A stretch of DNA of 64,000 nt from an uncultured Oscillospiraceae bacterium (GCA_934655875.1 CAKUHB010000010.1:1-64000); one strand, 5' to 3'; positions 1 to 8,049 are shown, counted from the stretch's first letter. Numbers and translations are program-made. Notes: generated by a model from the letters alone, not told the origin.

Positions 1-558
1 ATTCATCATCTGAGAAAACTGCACGATGACGATCCGATGAATATGATCTCCGGCTCGACGGGTTTAAGCGGCGCGGCAGACTCTGCATTTGTTCTGCAAA
101 AGCACTCCCGACTTGCCAATGTCGCTTCTCTGCATTGCACCGGGCGCGACATCCCAGGCAGGACTTTGAAACTCGAATTTGGTGAGGAAGATCACATCTG
201 GAAACTGCTTGAGGACGGCAAAACTTGCAGCGGCGCTTCTAGGATTTCGACGCTTCAACTCGTACATCTTTTCTCTGAATTGCTCCGTGCCGATCCTACA
301 TACCTCGGTTCACCATCGGCACTGTCCGCAAAGATCGACCCTGACGGCAGTCTCGGTATCACGCCGAAAAAGGTCACACGGTTGGTGCGGGAAAGCGTTG
401 CGGCTCTAAGAGAAAACGGGATTTTAGCTGAGACGTACCGCAGCAATGGAAAACGGTGGATTTCCCTCAAGCGTGCCGAAAGTGCCGATTTTCTGCCCGT
501 GAAAAAGATCGGCACAATCGACCCTGCGGGCGCGCCGAGCGCCTGCACCGCGCCGTGA
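1..558 (+). CDS. RepA-like AAA ATPase, C-terminal part (5' end outside window)
   Basis: The reading frame is open from the first base of the window, so only the last ~185 residues are present. The stretch HHLRKLHDDDPMNMISGSTG followed by LSGAADSAF is characteristic of the RecA/RepA-like AAA ATPases (AAA_25 type) carried by Firmicute integrative and mobilizable elements. HCTGRDI, about 40 residues later, supports this. The C-terminal part (PKKVTRLVRESVAALRENGI) resembles the winged-helix tail of such helicases. In related elements the protein is thought to help plasmid-like replication of the excised form. It lies upstream of mobC and the relaxase on the same strand. Walker A and B motifs would be outside the window, so the ATPase call rests on recognised C-terminal motifs. 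Confidence 0.72.
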   Translation: MHHLRKLHDDDPMNMISGSTGLSGAADSAFVLQKHSRLANVASLHCTGRDIPGRTLKLEFGEEDHIWKLLEDGKTCSGASRISTLQLVHLFSELLRADPTYLGSPSALSAKIDPDGSLGITPKKVTRLVRESVAALRENGILAETYRSNGKRWISLKRAESADFLPVKKIGTIDPAGAPSACTAP

Positions 559-946
559 GGCGCGTGTCGCCGCTGTGTGCGGCTTTCTGCCCCGACAGCG
601 AGTGTGTGTGCGGCGCAACGGGAAAAGCCAACGTTGCGCCAACGTGCAGGCAACGCCGAAAAGCACAGGTTCAAAACGCAGAGAATCCCCGCCGCGGCGG
701 GAAAAATCCTCCCGTTTGGGAGGAGCCAGCATCGCATTTGGCTAGTCGCCGGAAACCGGCTTCCTGCCAAATGCCTCGAATCGGGCAGAAGCCCACACCC
801 ACTACTTCGTCACAAAGTCCGCTGCGCGTGTATCGCCCTGCGGGAGAGGGCATTCCACGCTCCGCTCCCTTGCTCCTCAGTTCCAAACAAAACCCGCTTC
901 GCTGGGCTTTTGTTTGGTAGAGGGAAACGAAAGATACGGAGGAAAG
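559..946 (+). other. Hairpin-rich leader of the mob genes, candidate oriT
   Basis: No convincing gene lies in these 388 bases. The stretch holds several dyads. One is a G+C-rich palindrome at 688-701 and another is TCCTCCC-GTTT-GGGAGGA at 707-724. A nested pair lies at 734-774, with outer arms GCATTTGGC/GCCAAATGC and an inner GCCGG-AAA-CCGGC. A long dyad at 883-917 has outer arms CCAAACAAAA/TTTTGTTTGG. It sits directly in front of mobC, where oriT is usually found in MOB-type elements. The oriT role is inferred from position and structure; no nic site was recognised. The last hairpin could instead terminate transcription from the ATPase gene. Confidence 0.4.
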
Positions 947-1279
947 ATGAAAAAAGGCAGGCAATTCAGCATCCGAATCTCGGAACAGGATTTAGAGACA
1001 ATCCGCCGAAAAGCAGCACAAGCCCATATGAGTCAGAGCGATTATGTGACGGCCTGTTGTCTCGGAAAACGCATCGTGATTCTTGACGGACTCAGGGAAG
1101 TCCTGCGGCAGCAAAAAGCCATTGGAAACAACCTCAACCAGCTGACTGTGCTGGCGAACATGGGGAAAGTCCAGTTCGCCAATCTGGACTCCGCTGTGCA
1201 GGCGTTCGCCAAGATCAACACTGCCCTGCGGGAGTTGCAGGAGGGAGGTGCAGGAAGATCGCAATCGTCCACTTCGTGA
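947..1279 (+). CDS. mobC: Mobilization accessory protein MobC
   Basis: A 110-residue protein resembling the MobC / ribbon-helix-helix relaxosome accessory family. The N-terminus (RQFSIRISEQDLETIRRKA) has the RHH pattern, and the middle (IGNNLNQLTVLAN) matches the conserved MobC segment. It would bind oriT and help the relaxase nick. The ATG at 947 was chosen over an upstream TTG because GGAGG at 938-942 is correctly spaced. The stop codon overlaps the annotated start of the relaxase gene (GTGA), which indicates translational coupling. Confidence 0.85.
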   Translation: MKKGRQFSIRISEQDLETIRRKAAQAHMSQSDYVTACCLGKRIVILDGLREVLRQQKAIGNNLNQLTVLANMGKVQFANLDSAVQAFAKINTALRELQEGGAGRSQSSTS

Positions 1280-2622
1280 ACTACAAAAAGGGTACGCAAA
1301 CGCGCGGCTGCATGAAAAGCGTCATGCGCTACATCTCCCAGCTCAGCAAGACGTTGTGGGAGGGGCAGCCGCTCGTCAGCGGTATTGGCTGTCAACCGGA
1401 AACTGCGTTCGACGAATTTTTGAGTACGAAGCTGCTGCACCATAAAGACGGCGGCGTGATGTTCTATCACATGGTGCAAAGCTTCCCGAAAGGTGCGAAC
1501 ATTGATCCTCGCACAGTGCACGAAGCAGCACGCAGATTGGCTGGATATTTTGAGGGCTGTGAAGTTCTGGTCTGCACACACGTTGACCGCGACCACATTC
1601 ATTCGCACTGTATTATCAACAGCGTGAACTTTGAAACCGGTCGGAAGGTGCACATGGCAGACGAACAGATTCAGGAGCTGCGCATCCGCAATGACCAGAT
1701 CTGTGAAGAACTGGGACTGCCGAAATTTCAGAGGGATGACCAGCGGCAGTCGCGTGGAATGTCCAATGCAGAATACTACACGGCGTCCAAAGGCGAGAGT
1801 TGGAAATTTGAACTGATGCGCGTGATCGACGAGTGTATGCGCTGCGCAGGAAACCGTGAGGAATTTCTGATCTTGCTCCGCTCTGAGGGTTACGACGCCA
1901 CGTGGACGGACAGCCGCAAGAATATCACCTACACCACACCGGAGGGGCGCAAATGCCGGGACAGCAAATTACATATAGAAAAATACTTAAAAGAAAATAT
2001 GGAGGCGGAATTTGGATACAGAACGGAGAATGACAACACAAGAAATGTTGGCGCAGCACAGAAAGCTGATGGACGAGGCACAACGGCTGGAACCCAGCGT
2101 GATGGTCACGGAGCGGAACTGGAGTGCGCTGCCCGAAATGCAGGACAGGCTGTTTCGGCAGCAGATGCAGTTGGACACCGATCTGAAAATGCTCCTGACG
2201 AAGCAGGATGCGCAGGAAGCACTGACCGCGATGCAGATGAGCGCAGCAGAGTTCGAGAGACAGGCTGGGAGCCTGAGCGCGGGGTATTCTTCCGCCTGCA
2301 AGGAACTGACCGACACGACACAGAAATCCATGACAATGATTTTGACCGATACGAAGAACCAACTTACGGGTGCAGTTCAGGAAGCGAAGAAGAAAATTCG
2401 CCTCTGCGCGTGGATCTCGATTACGGCGGTGTTCTTGTGCGCGGCGCTGTGCGCCTTGGCCGTGCTATGGAACAGATGACGGATGATACGCCGAAGCGCG
2501 ACGGAACGACCACGCCAACGCACATCGACAGCAAGCGTCGGAGAAAGCTCCGGCAAAAGAAAACCGCCCTCGGTCACGCCGAGGACGATCACGAAGATTG
2601 GACAATGGAACAGCACTTATAA
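1276..2622 (+). CDS. mobA: MOB-type relaxase (MobA/VirD2 family)
   Basis: A relaxase that would nick oriT and stay attached to the transferred strand. The HUH metal site is clear (HVDRDHIHSHCIIN, about residue 102), and the N-terminal part (KGTQTRGCMKSVMRYI) should carry the catalytic tyrosine. Family motifs LVSGIGCQP and MFYHMVQSFPKG follow, and the tail retains ETGWE and LGHAEDDHED-like ends. The conventional start is GTG 1276, which overlaps the mobC stop. However, homologous sequence continues upstream in frame as AIVHFV, and an ATC codon at 1258 lies exactly where family members start, 9 bases after GGGAGG. The true protein may therefore begin at 1258 with a non-standard or mutated start codon. 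A second gene is nested in another frame at 2012-2479. Confidence 0.87.
   Translation: MNYKKGTQTRGCMKSVMRYISQLSKTLWEGQPLVSGIGCQPETAFDEFLSTKLLHHKDGGVMFYHMVQSFPKGANIDPRTVHEAARRLAGYFEGCEVLVCTHVDRDHIHSHCIINSVNFETGRKVHMADEQIQELRIRNDQICEELGLPKFQRDDQRQSRGMSNAEYYTASKGESWKFELMRVIDECMRCAGNREEFLILLRSEGYDATWTDSRKNITYTTPEGRKCRDSKLHIEKYLKENMEAEFGYRTENDNTRNVGAAQKADGRGTTAGTQRDGHGAELECAARNAGQAVSAADAVGHRSENAPDEAGCAGSTDRDADERSRVRETGWEPERGVFFRLQGTDRHDTEIHDNDFDRYEEPTYGCSSGSEEENSPLRVDLDYGGVLVRGAVRLGRAMEQMTDDTPKRDGTTTPTHIDSKRRRKLRQKKTALGHAEDDHEDWTMEQHL
2012..2479 (+). CDS. Nested MobB-like coiled-coil membrane protein
   Basis: A 155-residue reading frame lies wholly inside the relaxase gene, in another frame. It starts at TTG 2012, preceded at a 6-base spacing by GGAGG (2001-2005). 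The product looks like a designed protein rather than a shadow: a charged, glutamine-rich, probably helical region over residues ~7-120, then a membrane segment near the C-terminus (WISITAVFLCAALCALAVL). ColE1 MbeB/MbeD and R1162 MobB are known precedents, small helper proteins encoded inside the relaxase gene, one of them membrane-associated. By analogy it may tether the relaxosome to the membrane or to a conjugation channel. The family itself was not recognised. Both frames also carry sensible protein features, which argues for real dual coding. Confidence 0.6.
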   Translation: MDTERRMTTQEMLAQHRKLMDEAQRLEPSVMVTERNWSALPEMQDRLFRQQMQLDTDLKMLLTKQDAQEALTAMQMSAAEFERQAGSLSAGYSSACKELTDTTQKSMTMILTDTKNQLTGAVQEAKKKIRLCAWISITAVFLCAALCALAVLWNR

Positions 2623-2657
2623 AAACAGTCTTCATGCAGGAGGCAGAAAGGAGGCAT

Positions 2658-2942
2658 ATGAAAAAGGATTGGGAGATTTACCGGGACACCGGTATTCTCG
2701 GCGGATATATGCCGGAGTGTGCAAAACTTCGGAGAACAGAGGACGGTGAAGTCGTAACCGTTTTCCGGGACACAACAACTTGTATGGAAGAAGACTGCAT
2801 CACAAAACAGCGTGAGATGCTGATCGGCAGCAAACGGTTCTGTATCACGTCTGTATTTCCGGCAGAGTCCTGCGCAACGCCGACGGAAAAACTGCTTGCC
2901 TGCATCGACGCGGAGCTGGAAAAGGAAGCGCACAGCGCATAA
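2658..2942 (+). CDS. Small TnpW-like element protein
   Basis: A 94-residue protein starting at ATG 2658 after AAAGGAGG (2647-2654). The C-terminal half (FCITSVFPAESCATPTEKLL followed by a helical, acidic end) resembles the small TnpW-type proteins often found beside serine recombinases in Firmicute mobile elements. Their function is not established. It lies between the relaxase and recombinase genes on the same strand and was probably transcribed with them. The family assignment is from memory of the pattern and is moderate at best. Confidence 0.55.
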   Translation: MKKDWEIYRDTGILGGYMPECAKLRRTEDGEVVTVFRDTTTCMEEDCITKQREMLIGSKRFCITSVFPAESCATPTEKLLACIDAELEKEAHSA

Positions 2943-3021
2943 TAATCTGATAGACTTGTGGCAGCCGCTGCGGTATACTTGCCGTACCGTACCGGCTTGC
3001 CCCACGGAAAAGGAGGTTATG

Positions 3022-4244
3022 ATGGCAAGTCAGAAGCAACAATATACGATTCTCTACGGGCGGCTCAGTCAGGAGGACGAGCGTGCCGGAGAGTCAAACA
3101 GCATCCAGCATCAGCGGGATCTGTTAGAAAAATATGCACGGGATAAAGGCTTTGAAAACACACTTTTCCTTGCAGACGACGGATATTCCGGAACGAATTT
3201 TGAGCGTCCGAGCTGGAAAAAGATCGTAGAAATGATCGAAGCCGGCGAGGTTTCCGCCCTGATCGTAAAGGATGCCTCCCGGCTGGGGCGTGAGTACTTA
3301 CAAGTCGGTTATTACATGGAGATCTATTTCCCGCAAAAAAATGTGCGGTTCATCGCGGTAAACGACGGCGTGGATTCTGCGGTCGAGAGCAGCAACGATT
3401 TTAACCCTATCCGCAACTGGGCAAACGAGCTGCACGCAAAGGACACGAGCCGGAAGGTTCGCGCCGTGAAAAAGCTGCAGGCTGAACGCGGCGAATGGCT
3501 CGGAGGTCGTCCACCCTACGGCTACCGAAAATCCGAAGCTGTGGAAAACCACTGGTGCTGCACCGCGCCAGCACCATGAAGAAGGTGGAGTACAACTTCA
3601 AGTGCTATCCCTACGGCAAGAAGGGCAAAACCGCCTGTACTGCGCACCACATCCGGGAGTGCGAACTCACGCAGATCGTTCTGGATGATCTCTGCCGGGT
3701 CACACATTTCGCCCGCATGAAGGAGCGGCAATTCGCAGCGCATATCAACCAAAAGAACAGCGCTGAACTGCGGCGAGAGATGAATCGTGTCCTCCGCGAA
3801 CTGGACGCAATGAAAAAACGAAGCGCAGAGTTGTCCAAGCTGTTCAAACGCCTCTATGAGGACAATGTTCTCGGGCGCGTGACCGACGAGCAGTACCGGA
3901 TGCTCTCCGGCGATTACACGGACGAGCAGCACATGCTGGAGGAACAGATCCCGCAGAAAGAGCAGCGCCTTGCGCAGCTTCAGGCTCGCGAAGCGAACGT
4001 GGATGCGTTCATTGAAAAGGCAAAACAGTATACAGCGATTGACACGCTGACGCCGGAACTGCTGCGGCTGTTCATCCAGCGCATTGAAGTCGGTGAACGG
4101 AAAACAAAATACTCCCGCAATTCCAGCCAGTCTGTCCGCATCATTTACCGGGACATCGGCACAGTAGACAGCGCCATGCAGCCGGACGAGAAGCATCCGA
4201 AGCTGCTCCCACCGCTCAGTGAGGTCATTCCGTTCCCGGCATAA
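3022..4244 (+). pseudogene. Large serine recombinase, broken by internal deletion
   Basis: Two halves of one TnpX-like large serine recombinase lie in different frames. Residues from ATG 3022 (after AGGAGG 3011-3016) hold the resolvase domain: ILYGRLSQEDE with the nucleophile serine, then SLQ-like SIQHQRDLL, DDGYSGTNFERP and KDASRLGREYL. This half ends at 3579 after GRPPYGYRK. The other half resumes in a second frame near 3530 with SCGKPLVLHRA, the second zinc-ribbon cysteine region. It continues through a coiled coil to 4244. About 150-170 residues of the recombinase core, including the first CxxC, are missing, and the join shifts the frame. The enzyme that would excise the element is therefore almost certainly inactive. 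Confidence 0.82.
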
Positions 4245-4261
4245 GACAGCAAAAAGAATGC

Positions 4262-4283
4262 GGGAGCGGATAGCTCCGCTCCC
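4262..4283 (+). terminator. Hairpin after the recombinase pseudogene
   Basis: GGGAGCGGA-TAGC-TCCGCTCCC forms a perfect 9-bp stem 18 bases after the recombinase stop. No clear T-run follows, so this may be an mRNA end structure rather than a strong intrinsic terminator. Confidence 0.4.
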
Positions 4284-4326
4284 TCGCAGGGGGGTGACAG
4301 TTTGTGTCCCTATAAAGGGAAATAGA

Positions 4327-4469
4327 ACGACTTCCGGGCTTTTTTGCGTTCATTTTTTCAAGCGTGACAAAAAGATGCCAACTGCCGTGTGGGGCAAATT
4401 CGATGGACCTGTACCTTTACCCAAGGCTTTTTGAGCCGCTTTTCCGAAGATTTTTCGGGGAAGCGGCTC
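4327..4469 (+). repeat. Direct repeat copy A (~143 bp) ending in a terminator hairpin
   Basis: This stretch is repeated in the same orientation at 27984-28128, with roughly 10% differences and small indels judged by eye. Shared blocks include ACGACTTCCGGGCTTTTTTG, CAAGCGTGACAAAAAGATGC and ACCTTTACCCAAGGC. The last 35 bases form a strong stem, AGCCGCTTTTCCGAA paired with TTTCGGGGAAGCGGCT, followed by T residues. Copy A therefore ends as a rho-independent terminator reading rightwards. The function of the rest is unknown. Position directly after a recombinase fits an element end, but a dispersed non-coding repeat of this genome is equally possible. The minus strand of both copies can be read as similar peptides, probably a by-product of the nucleotide similarity. 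Confidence 0.8.
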
Positions 4470-4666
4470 TTTTTTGTCCTCGGCAAAGTGTAGAATTTTG
4501 ACCAGCGTTTTTGTTGGTGTTGCCGAATACCCACTCCAAGTACAGATACCAGCGCGTTAGCCATCTGTGCGGCGTTTCAGACGTTAAAACTGTGGGCAAG
4601 CCCCATCCCCCCACTCTAGGACGAAACCACGGCGTATTGGCGACGCTGGGGCGCGAGAAAGCAAAG

Positions 4667-4690
4667 CACCCGCTGCCAGTGCAGCGGGTG
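4667..4690 (-). terminator. Terminator of the small minus-strand gene
   Basis: CACCCGCTGC-CAGT-GCAGCGGGTG is a perfect 10-bp stem lying 5 bases past the stop of the gene at 4696-4962, read on the minus strand. The following bases (GCTTTGCTTTC) are only partly T-rich. Confidence 0.55.
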
Positions 4691-4695
4691 GTCGT

Positions 4696-4962
4696 TTATC
4701 TGTTGGCTCTCAGCAGAGCATCGGTTTTTAATGTCACGCTCATCATGTCCTTATGGGCTTCGCGGGTATCGCGGCAGAGCGGCGACAAGAAAGTCAGCGC
4801 ATTCTGAATGCGGCTCAGATCAGATGCAGAGAGTGTGTTCTCATGCAGATGGCGCAGCACCCGGCGATAGGATTCGCGGAGCTTTGCATCCACGGACGGC
4901 TGGAAGAAATAGTTTGAAATCAGGCCGCCAATCAATGCGGCTTCATTTTCGGTGTACTGCAT
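4696..4962 (-). CDS. Conserved-looking small protein of unknown function
   Basis: An 88-residue soluble, probably all-helical protein whose family I do not recognise. ATG 4962 is preceded by a good ribosome binding site (GAGGAGGG, 7 bases away), and a hairpin terminator follows the stop, so the gene is likely real. It stands alone on the minus strand between the end of the mobile element and the DUF6017 gene. It has no membrane segment, cysteine pair or recognisable helix-turn-helix. It may be element cargo. Confidence 0.6.
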   Translation of the reverse strand: MQYTENEAALIGGLISNYFFQPSVDAKLRESYRRVLRHLHENTLSASDLSRIQNALTFLSPLCRDTREAHKDMMSVTLKTDALLRANR

Positions 4963-5080
4963 GGTGATTGCCCTCCTCTACGATGTTCACGCAACAAACG
5001 CGGCAATCATACCACAAGATGCAGTACCGGTCTATGCGCATTGTGCCGAAATATTGAATCACAAACCAATACACAAAATG

Positions 5081-5130
5081 AAGCGGCGTTTCGCTCTCTT
5101 ATGAAAAGAGGGTTGAAACGCCGCTTTTTT
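5081..5130 (+). terminator. Attenuator-like terminator hairpin before the DUF6017 gene
   Basis: AAGCGGCGTTTC (5081-5092) pairs perfectly with GAAACGCCGCTT (5115-5126). The stem is extended internally by CTCTCTT/AAAGAG and is followed by a T-run. It ends only ~43 bases before the start of the replication-like gene at 5173. That position suits control of that gene by termination or antitermination, or insulation from upstream transcription. Confidence 0.7.
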
Positions 5131-5172
5131 CTTTTCTTAAATTCTGAACCCCAGACGAAGGAGGTCACAAAA

Positions 5173-6045
5173 ATGTCTGTATTCCGTGTTGAAAAGACCA
5201 AAGGTTACACGGTCATGTCCAACCACCATCTCCGCAACCATGCGCTGTCCCTCAAGGCAAAGGGTCTGCTCTCGCAGATGCTGTCGCTGCCGGAGGATTG
5301 GGATTACACGCTGCAGGGGCTTGCACAGATCAACAAAGAGAGCATCGACGCCATCCGCGAAGCTGTGCGCGAGCTGGAACGTGCCGGTTACATCAAGCGC
5401 AGCCGGGAGCGCGACGAGCGTGGCTGCCTGCGCGGAACCGTCTACACGATCTACGAGCAGCCGCACGCGGAGCCAACGCCGGAAGAACCTGCGCAGGCTT
5501 TGCCTACATTGGATAACCCAACGTTGGAAAAGCCTATGTTGGAGAAACCTACGTTGGAAAATCCAATGCAATTAATTACTAAAGGAAGAAATAAAGAAAA
5601 ACAAAATACAGATCAATCAATTACCGATTCGATTCCTTTCCCTTCCGTTTTCCCGGAAACTCCCGTGCAGAAGCGAATGGAAGCGAAGGAGACGTTCGAA
5701 AGCTATCGAAATCTGATTTTGGAGAATATCGACTACGACGTTCTGGCAGGCGATCCGCATATTGACCGTGAGCAGCTTGACGAAATCGTCGATCTGGTGC
5801 AGGAGACAGTTTGCAGCACCCGCAGCCAAATCCGCATTGCAGGCAATGACTACCCGTCCGAAGTTGTGCGGTCGAAGCTGCTGAAACTGAACAGCGAACA
5901 TATCCGCTTCGTCATGGATTGCCTGAAGCAGAACACAACGCGGATTCGGAACATCCGGCAATATCTACTTGCTGCGCTGTTCAACGCACCAAGTACGATG
6001 AGCAGCTATTACACGGCGTTGGTGGCGCATGATATGGCAGCATAG
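5173..6045 (+). CDS. DUF6017-type helix-turn-helix / replication initiator-like protein
   Basis: A 290-residue protein of a type common in Firmicute integrative elements. Residues ~10-100 form a winged-helix replication-initiator-like domain (SNHHLRNHALSLKAKGLLS, then ELERAGYIKRSRERDERG). Residues ~115-145 are a low-complexity linker with four repeats of the type NPTLEKP. Residues ~175-290 match the DUF6017 C-terminal pattern (MEAKETFESYRNLILENIDY, then RNIRQYLLAALFNAP). ATG 5173 was chosen over an upstream in-frame start because GAAGGAGGTC lies just before it. It may start replication of, or regulate, the excised element. It sits behind a terminator-like hairpin. Confidence 0.75.
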   Translation: MSVFRVEKTKGYTVMSNHHLRNHALSLKAKGLLSQMLSLPEDWDYTLQGLAQINKESIDAIREAVRELERAGYIKRSRERDERGCLRGTVYTIYEQPHAEPTPEEPAQALPTLDNPTLEKPMLEKPTLENPMQLITKGRNKEKQNTDQSITDSIPFPSVFPETPVQKRMEAKETFESYRNLILENIDYDVLAGDPHIDREQLDEIVDLVQETVCSTRSQIRIAGNDYPSEVVRSKLLKLNSEHIRFVMDCLKQNTTRIRNIRQYLLAALFNAPSTMSSYYTALVAHDMAA

Positions 6046-6071
6046 TGGCATCCGCGAGAATACTCACGGAT

Positions 6072-6908
6072 TTAGCGTTTCAACGTAATGTTCAACCAGC
6101 TCTTGACACAATCCAGCCATATGTGGTCGTATTGATGTGTCTCTCCGGCGTTGTGGATCGTTTGCCGGTCGCTTGTTGAAAGCCCGTGTTCTCCCTGCGG
6201 GAAAACATGGAGCTCAAACGGAACATGATTCGCTGCAAGTGCTTGCGAATATAGCAGGCTGTTCATCACCGGGACGCATTCATCTTCCGCAGTATGCCAT
6301 AAAAAGGTTGGCGGCGTATCTGCACGAACGTGCTTCTCACAAGAAAATAGATAAAGGTCCTCTGGTGAACAATGCGCTTTTCCTGTTAACGCAGTCATAC
6401 TGATCTGGTGCGTCCATTTCGGATCTGCCGTGATCACCGGATAACCCAGGACTGTCGCTTGCACCGGCTTGCTGTTCGGAATTACTGTACGAATCGTGCT
6501 GGAATCATATGACGTTGCGTACTGTGCGGCAAGATGCCCACCTGCTGAAAAACCCATAAGCACAATTCGACCTGTGTCACAGTGCCATATATCCGCGTTT
6601 TGATTGATCAGTTCTATCAGGGCTGCCGCCTCGCACTGTTGTGCCGGATAGTGATGCGGTGCAACAGAGTACAGAAGGACAAACACGTTGAATCCTTCCG
6701 GCAGGAAGTGAAATGCGATCGGCTCGGCCTCCCGCTGACTGCAAAACTCATAGGCCCCGCCGGGGCAAACGATCAGGCAAGGACGCCGCTCATCACCACG
6801 TCCCATTTCCGTTAAATTATCCGGAAGATATACCTTAACAAGCGGATCTCCGCTTTGCGTCCCAAGGTTCGGAAAAAATTGCTTTAAATGTAGAAGCTCA
6901 TATTTCAT
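6072..6908 (-). CDS. Alpha/beta-hydrolase esterase, last gene of the nan operon
   Basis: A 278-residue cytoplasmic alpha/beta-hydrolase of the BD-FAE / acetyl-esterase type. The oxyanion segment CPGGAYEF is near residue 48 and the nucleophile elbow GFSAGG near residue 119. A late Asp (HTAEDECVP) and His (PQGEHGL) complete the triad. No signal peptide is seen. It starts 12 bases after nagA and is most likely co-transcribed with the sialic acid genes. O-acetylated sialic acids are common on gut mucin, so a sialate O-acetylesterase or GlcNAc/ManNAc ester hydrolase role is reasonable, but only context supports it. Confidence 0.75.
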   Translation of the reverse strand: MKYELLHLKQFFPNLGTQSGDPLVKVYLPDNLTEMGRGDERRPCLIVCPGGAYEFCSQREAEPIAFHFLPEGFNVFVLLYSVAPHHYPAQQCEAAALIELINQNADIWHCDTGRIVLMGFSAGGHLAAQYATSYDSSTIRTVIPNSKPVQATVLGYPVITADPKWTHQISMTALTGKAHCSPEDLYLFSCEKHVRADTPPTFLWHTAEDECVPVMNSLLYSQALAANHVPFELHVFPQGEHGLSTSDRQTIHNAGETHQYDHIWLDCVKSWLNITLKR

Positions 6909-6920
6909 GCGGCATTCCCT

Positions 6921-8048
6921 TTATTCACAAATCTGTTTTCCACCCATAAACACCCTGGCAAGGCTCAGCTCCTCGTCGCAAACAACGAAGTCAGCCAGCT
7001 TGCCGGATTCGATGGAGCCGATCTCCTTCTCGCGCCCGATTTCCCGCGCGGGAATCAGCGTTGCAGCCAAAATCGCCTGCTCCTTCGGGATGCCAAATTC
7101 GACTGCCTTGCGCATACAATCATAGAGATTTGTCGCGGAGCCTGCGAGTGTGCCGTCTGCGAGCTTCGCTACGCCGCCATGCAGGAACACGTCCTGTCCG
7201 CCGAGGGTGTACTGCCCGTCCGGCATCCCACAGCAGCGCAGCGCATCGGAAACGAGGCAGATGCGCCCCGGAAACAGCTTGAACGCCATGCGCATCGCGC
7301 TCGGATGGATGTGCTGCCCGTCGCAGATCAGCTCCGCGACCGCATTTTCGCGCTCGCTGCCCGCGCCAATGGGGCCGGGCTTGCGGTGGTGGATGCCCGG
7401 CATGGCGTTGTAGAGGTGCGTCAGATGGGACGCGCCCGCGTCAAAGACGGCGCTGGCTTCTTCGTAGGTGCAGTCGCTGTGCGCGATGGAGACCGTGCAG
7501 AGCTTGGACACTTTTTCGGCAAATTCGACCGCGCCGGGCAGCTCTGCCGCCACATCCGCAATGCGAACAAGCCCTTCGGATGCGTCATAAAGCCGTTTGA
7601 ACGCGTCAAAATCCGGATCTCTCAGGTACGCGCCGTTCTGCGCGCCCTTTTTCTTCTCGGAGAAAAACGGTCCCTCCATCTGGATGCCCATGAGGCGCGC
7701 GCAGCCCTCCGGCTGCTCCTTTTTTAACTGCACAGCTGTCTTGTACGCCGTTTCCAGCACGTCATACGGCAGTGTCATGGACGCGGGCGCGAAGCTGGTC
7801 ACGCCGTTTTGCGCGAGATAGCGCGCCATTTTGACAAGGCCGTCATAGTCGCCGTCCGAAAAGTCCGCGCCGGAGTTGCCGTGGTTGTGGACGTCCACAA
7901 GACCCGGAATGACATACTGGTTTTCCAGATCGATGCCGTCCTCCGCAGGGACGGTGGTCAAAATTTCAGCAAATCTTCCGTTTTCCACGCGGAAGGAGCC
8001 ATGTTGGAACTGACCGCCCACGAAAATATTGGCATTCTTAAAAAGCAT
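6921..8048 (-). CDS. nagA: N-acetylglucosamine-6-phosphate deacetylase
   Basis: Converts GlcNAc-6-phosphate to glucosamine-6-phosphate and acetate. The 375-residue protein has the family pattern in order: metal site VDVHNHGNSGAD, EGPFF, AHSDCTYEEA, HLYNAM, DGQHIHPS, the catalytic Asp in LVSDALRCCGMPDG, and GSATNL. ATG 8048 lies 6 bases after a GGAGG embedded in the end of nagB and leaves a single base between the two genes, so they are translationally linked. Length and motifs are normal for the family. It is the second-last step of the sialic acid route encoded here. Confidence 0.95.
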   Translation of the reverse strand: MLFKNANIFVGGQFQHGSFRVENGRFAEILTTVPAEDGIDLENQYVIPGLVDVHNHGNSGADFSDGDYDGLVKMARYLAQNGVTSFAPASMTLPYDVLETAYKTAVQLKKEQPEGCARLMGIQMEGPFFSEKKKGAQNGAYLRDPDFDAFKRLYDASEGLVRIADVAAELPGAVEFAEKVSKLCTVSIAHSDCTYEEASAVFDAGASHLTHLYNAMPGIHHRKPGPIGAGSERENAVAELICDGQHIHPSAMRMAFKLFPGRICLVSDALRCCGMPDGQYTLGGQDVFLHGGVAKLADGTLAGSATNLYDCMRKAVEFGIPKEQAILAATLIPAREIGREKEIGSIESGKLADFVVCDEELSLARVFMGGKQICE

Positions 8049-8049
8049 A

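Noticed and set aside
456..920. Long open frames across 456-1086 upstream of mobC
   Set aside because: Arg/Pro/Ser-rich low-quality translations overlapping dyads and the mobC gene, with no ribosome binding site; typical of G+C-rich non-coding sequence.
2483..2749. Plus-strand frame between relaxase and the small TnpW-like gene
   Set aside because: Overlaps the end of the relaxase and the start of the next gene, is basic and low-complexity and lacks a ribosome binding site; treated as a shadow.
4358..4564. Minus-strand peptides in both copies of the ~143-bp repeat sharing a WVKVQVHRICPTRQLASFC-like end
   Set aside because: The similarity follows from the nucleotide repeat, the frames include the terminator hairpin, and neither has a start with a ribosome binding site.
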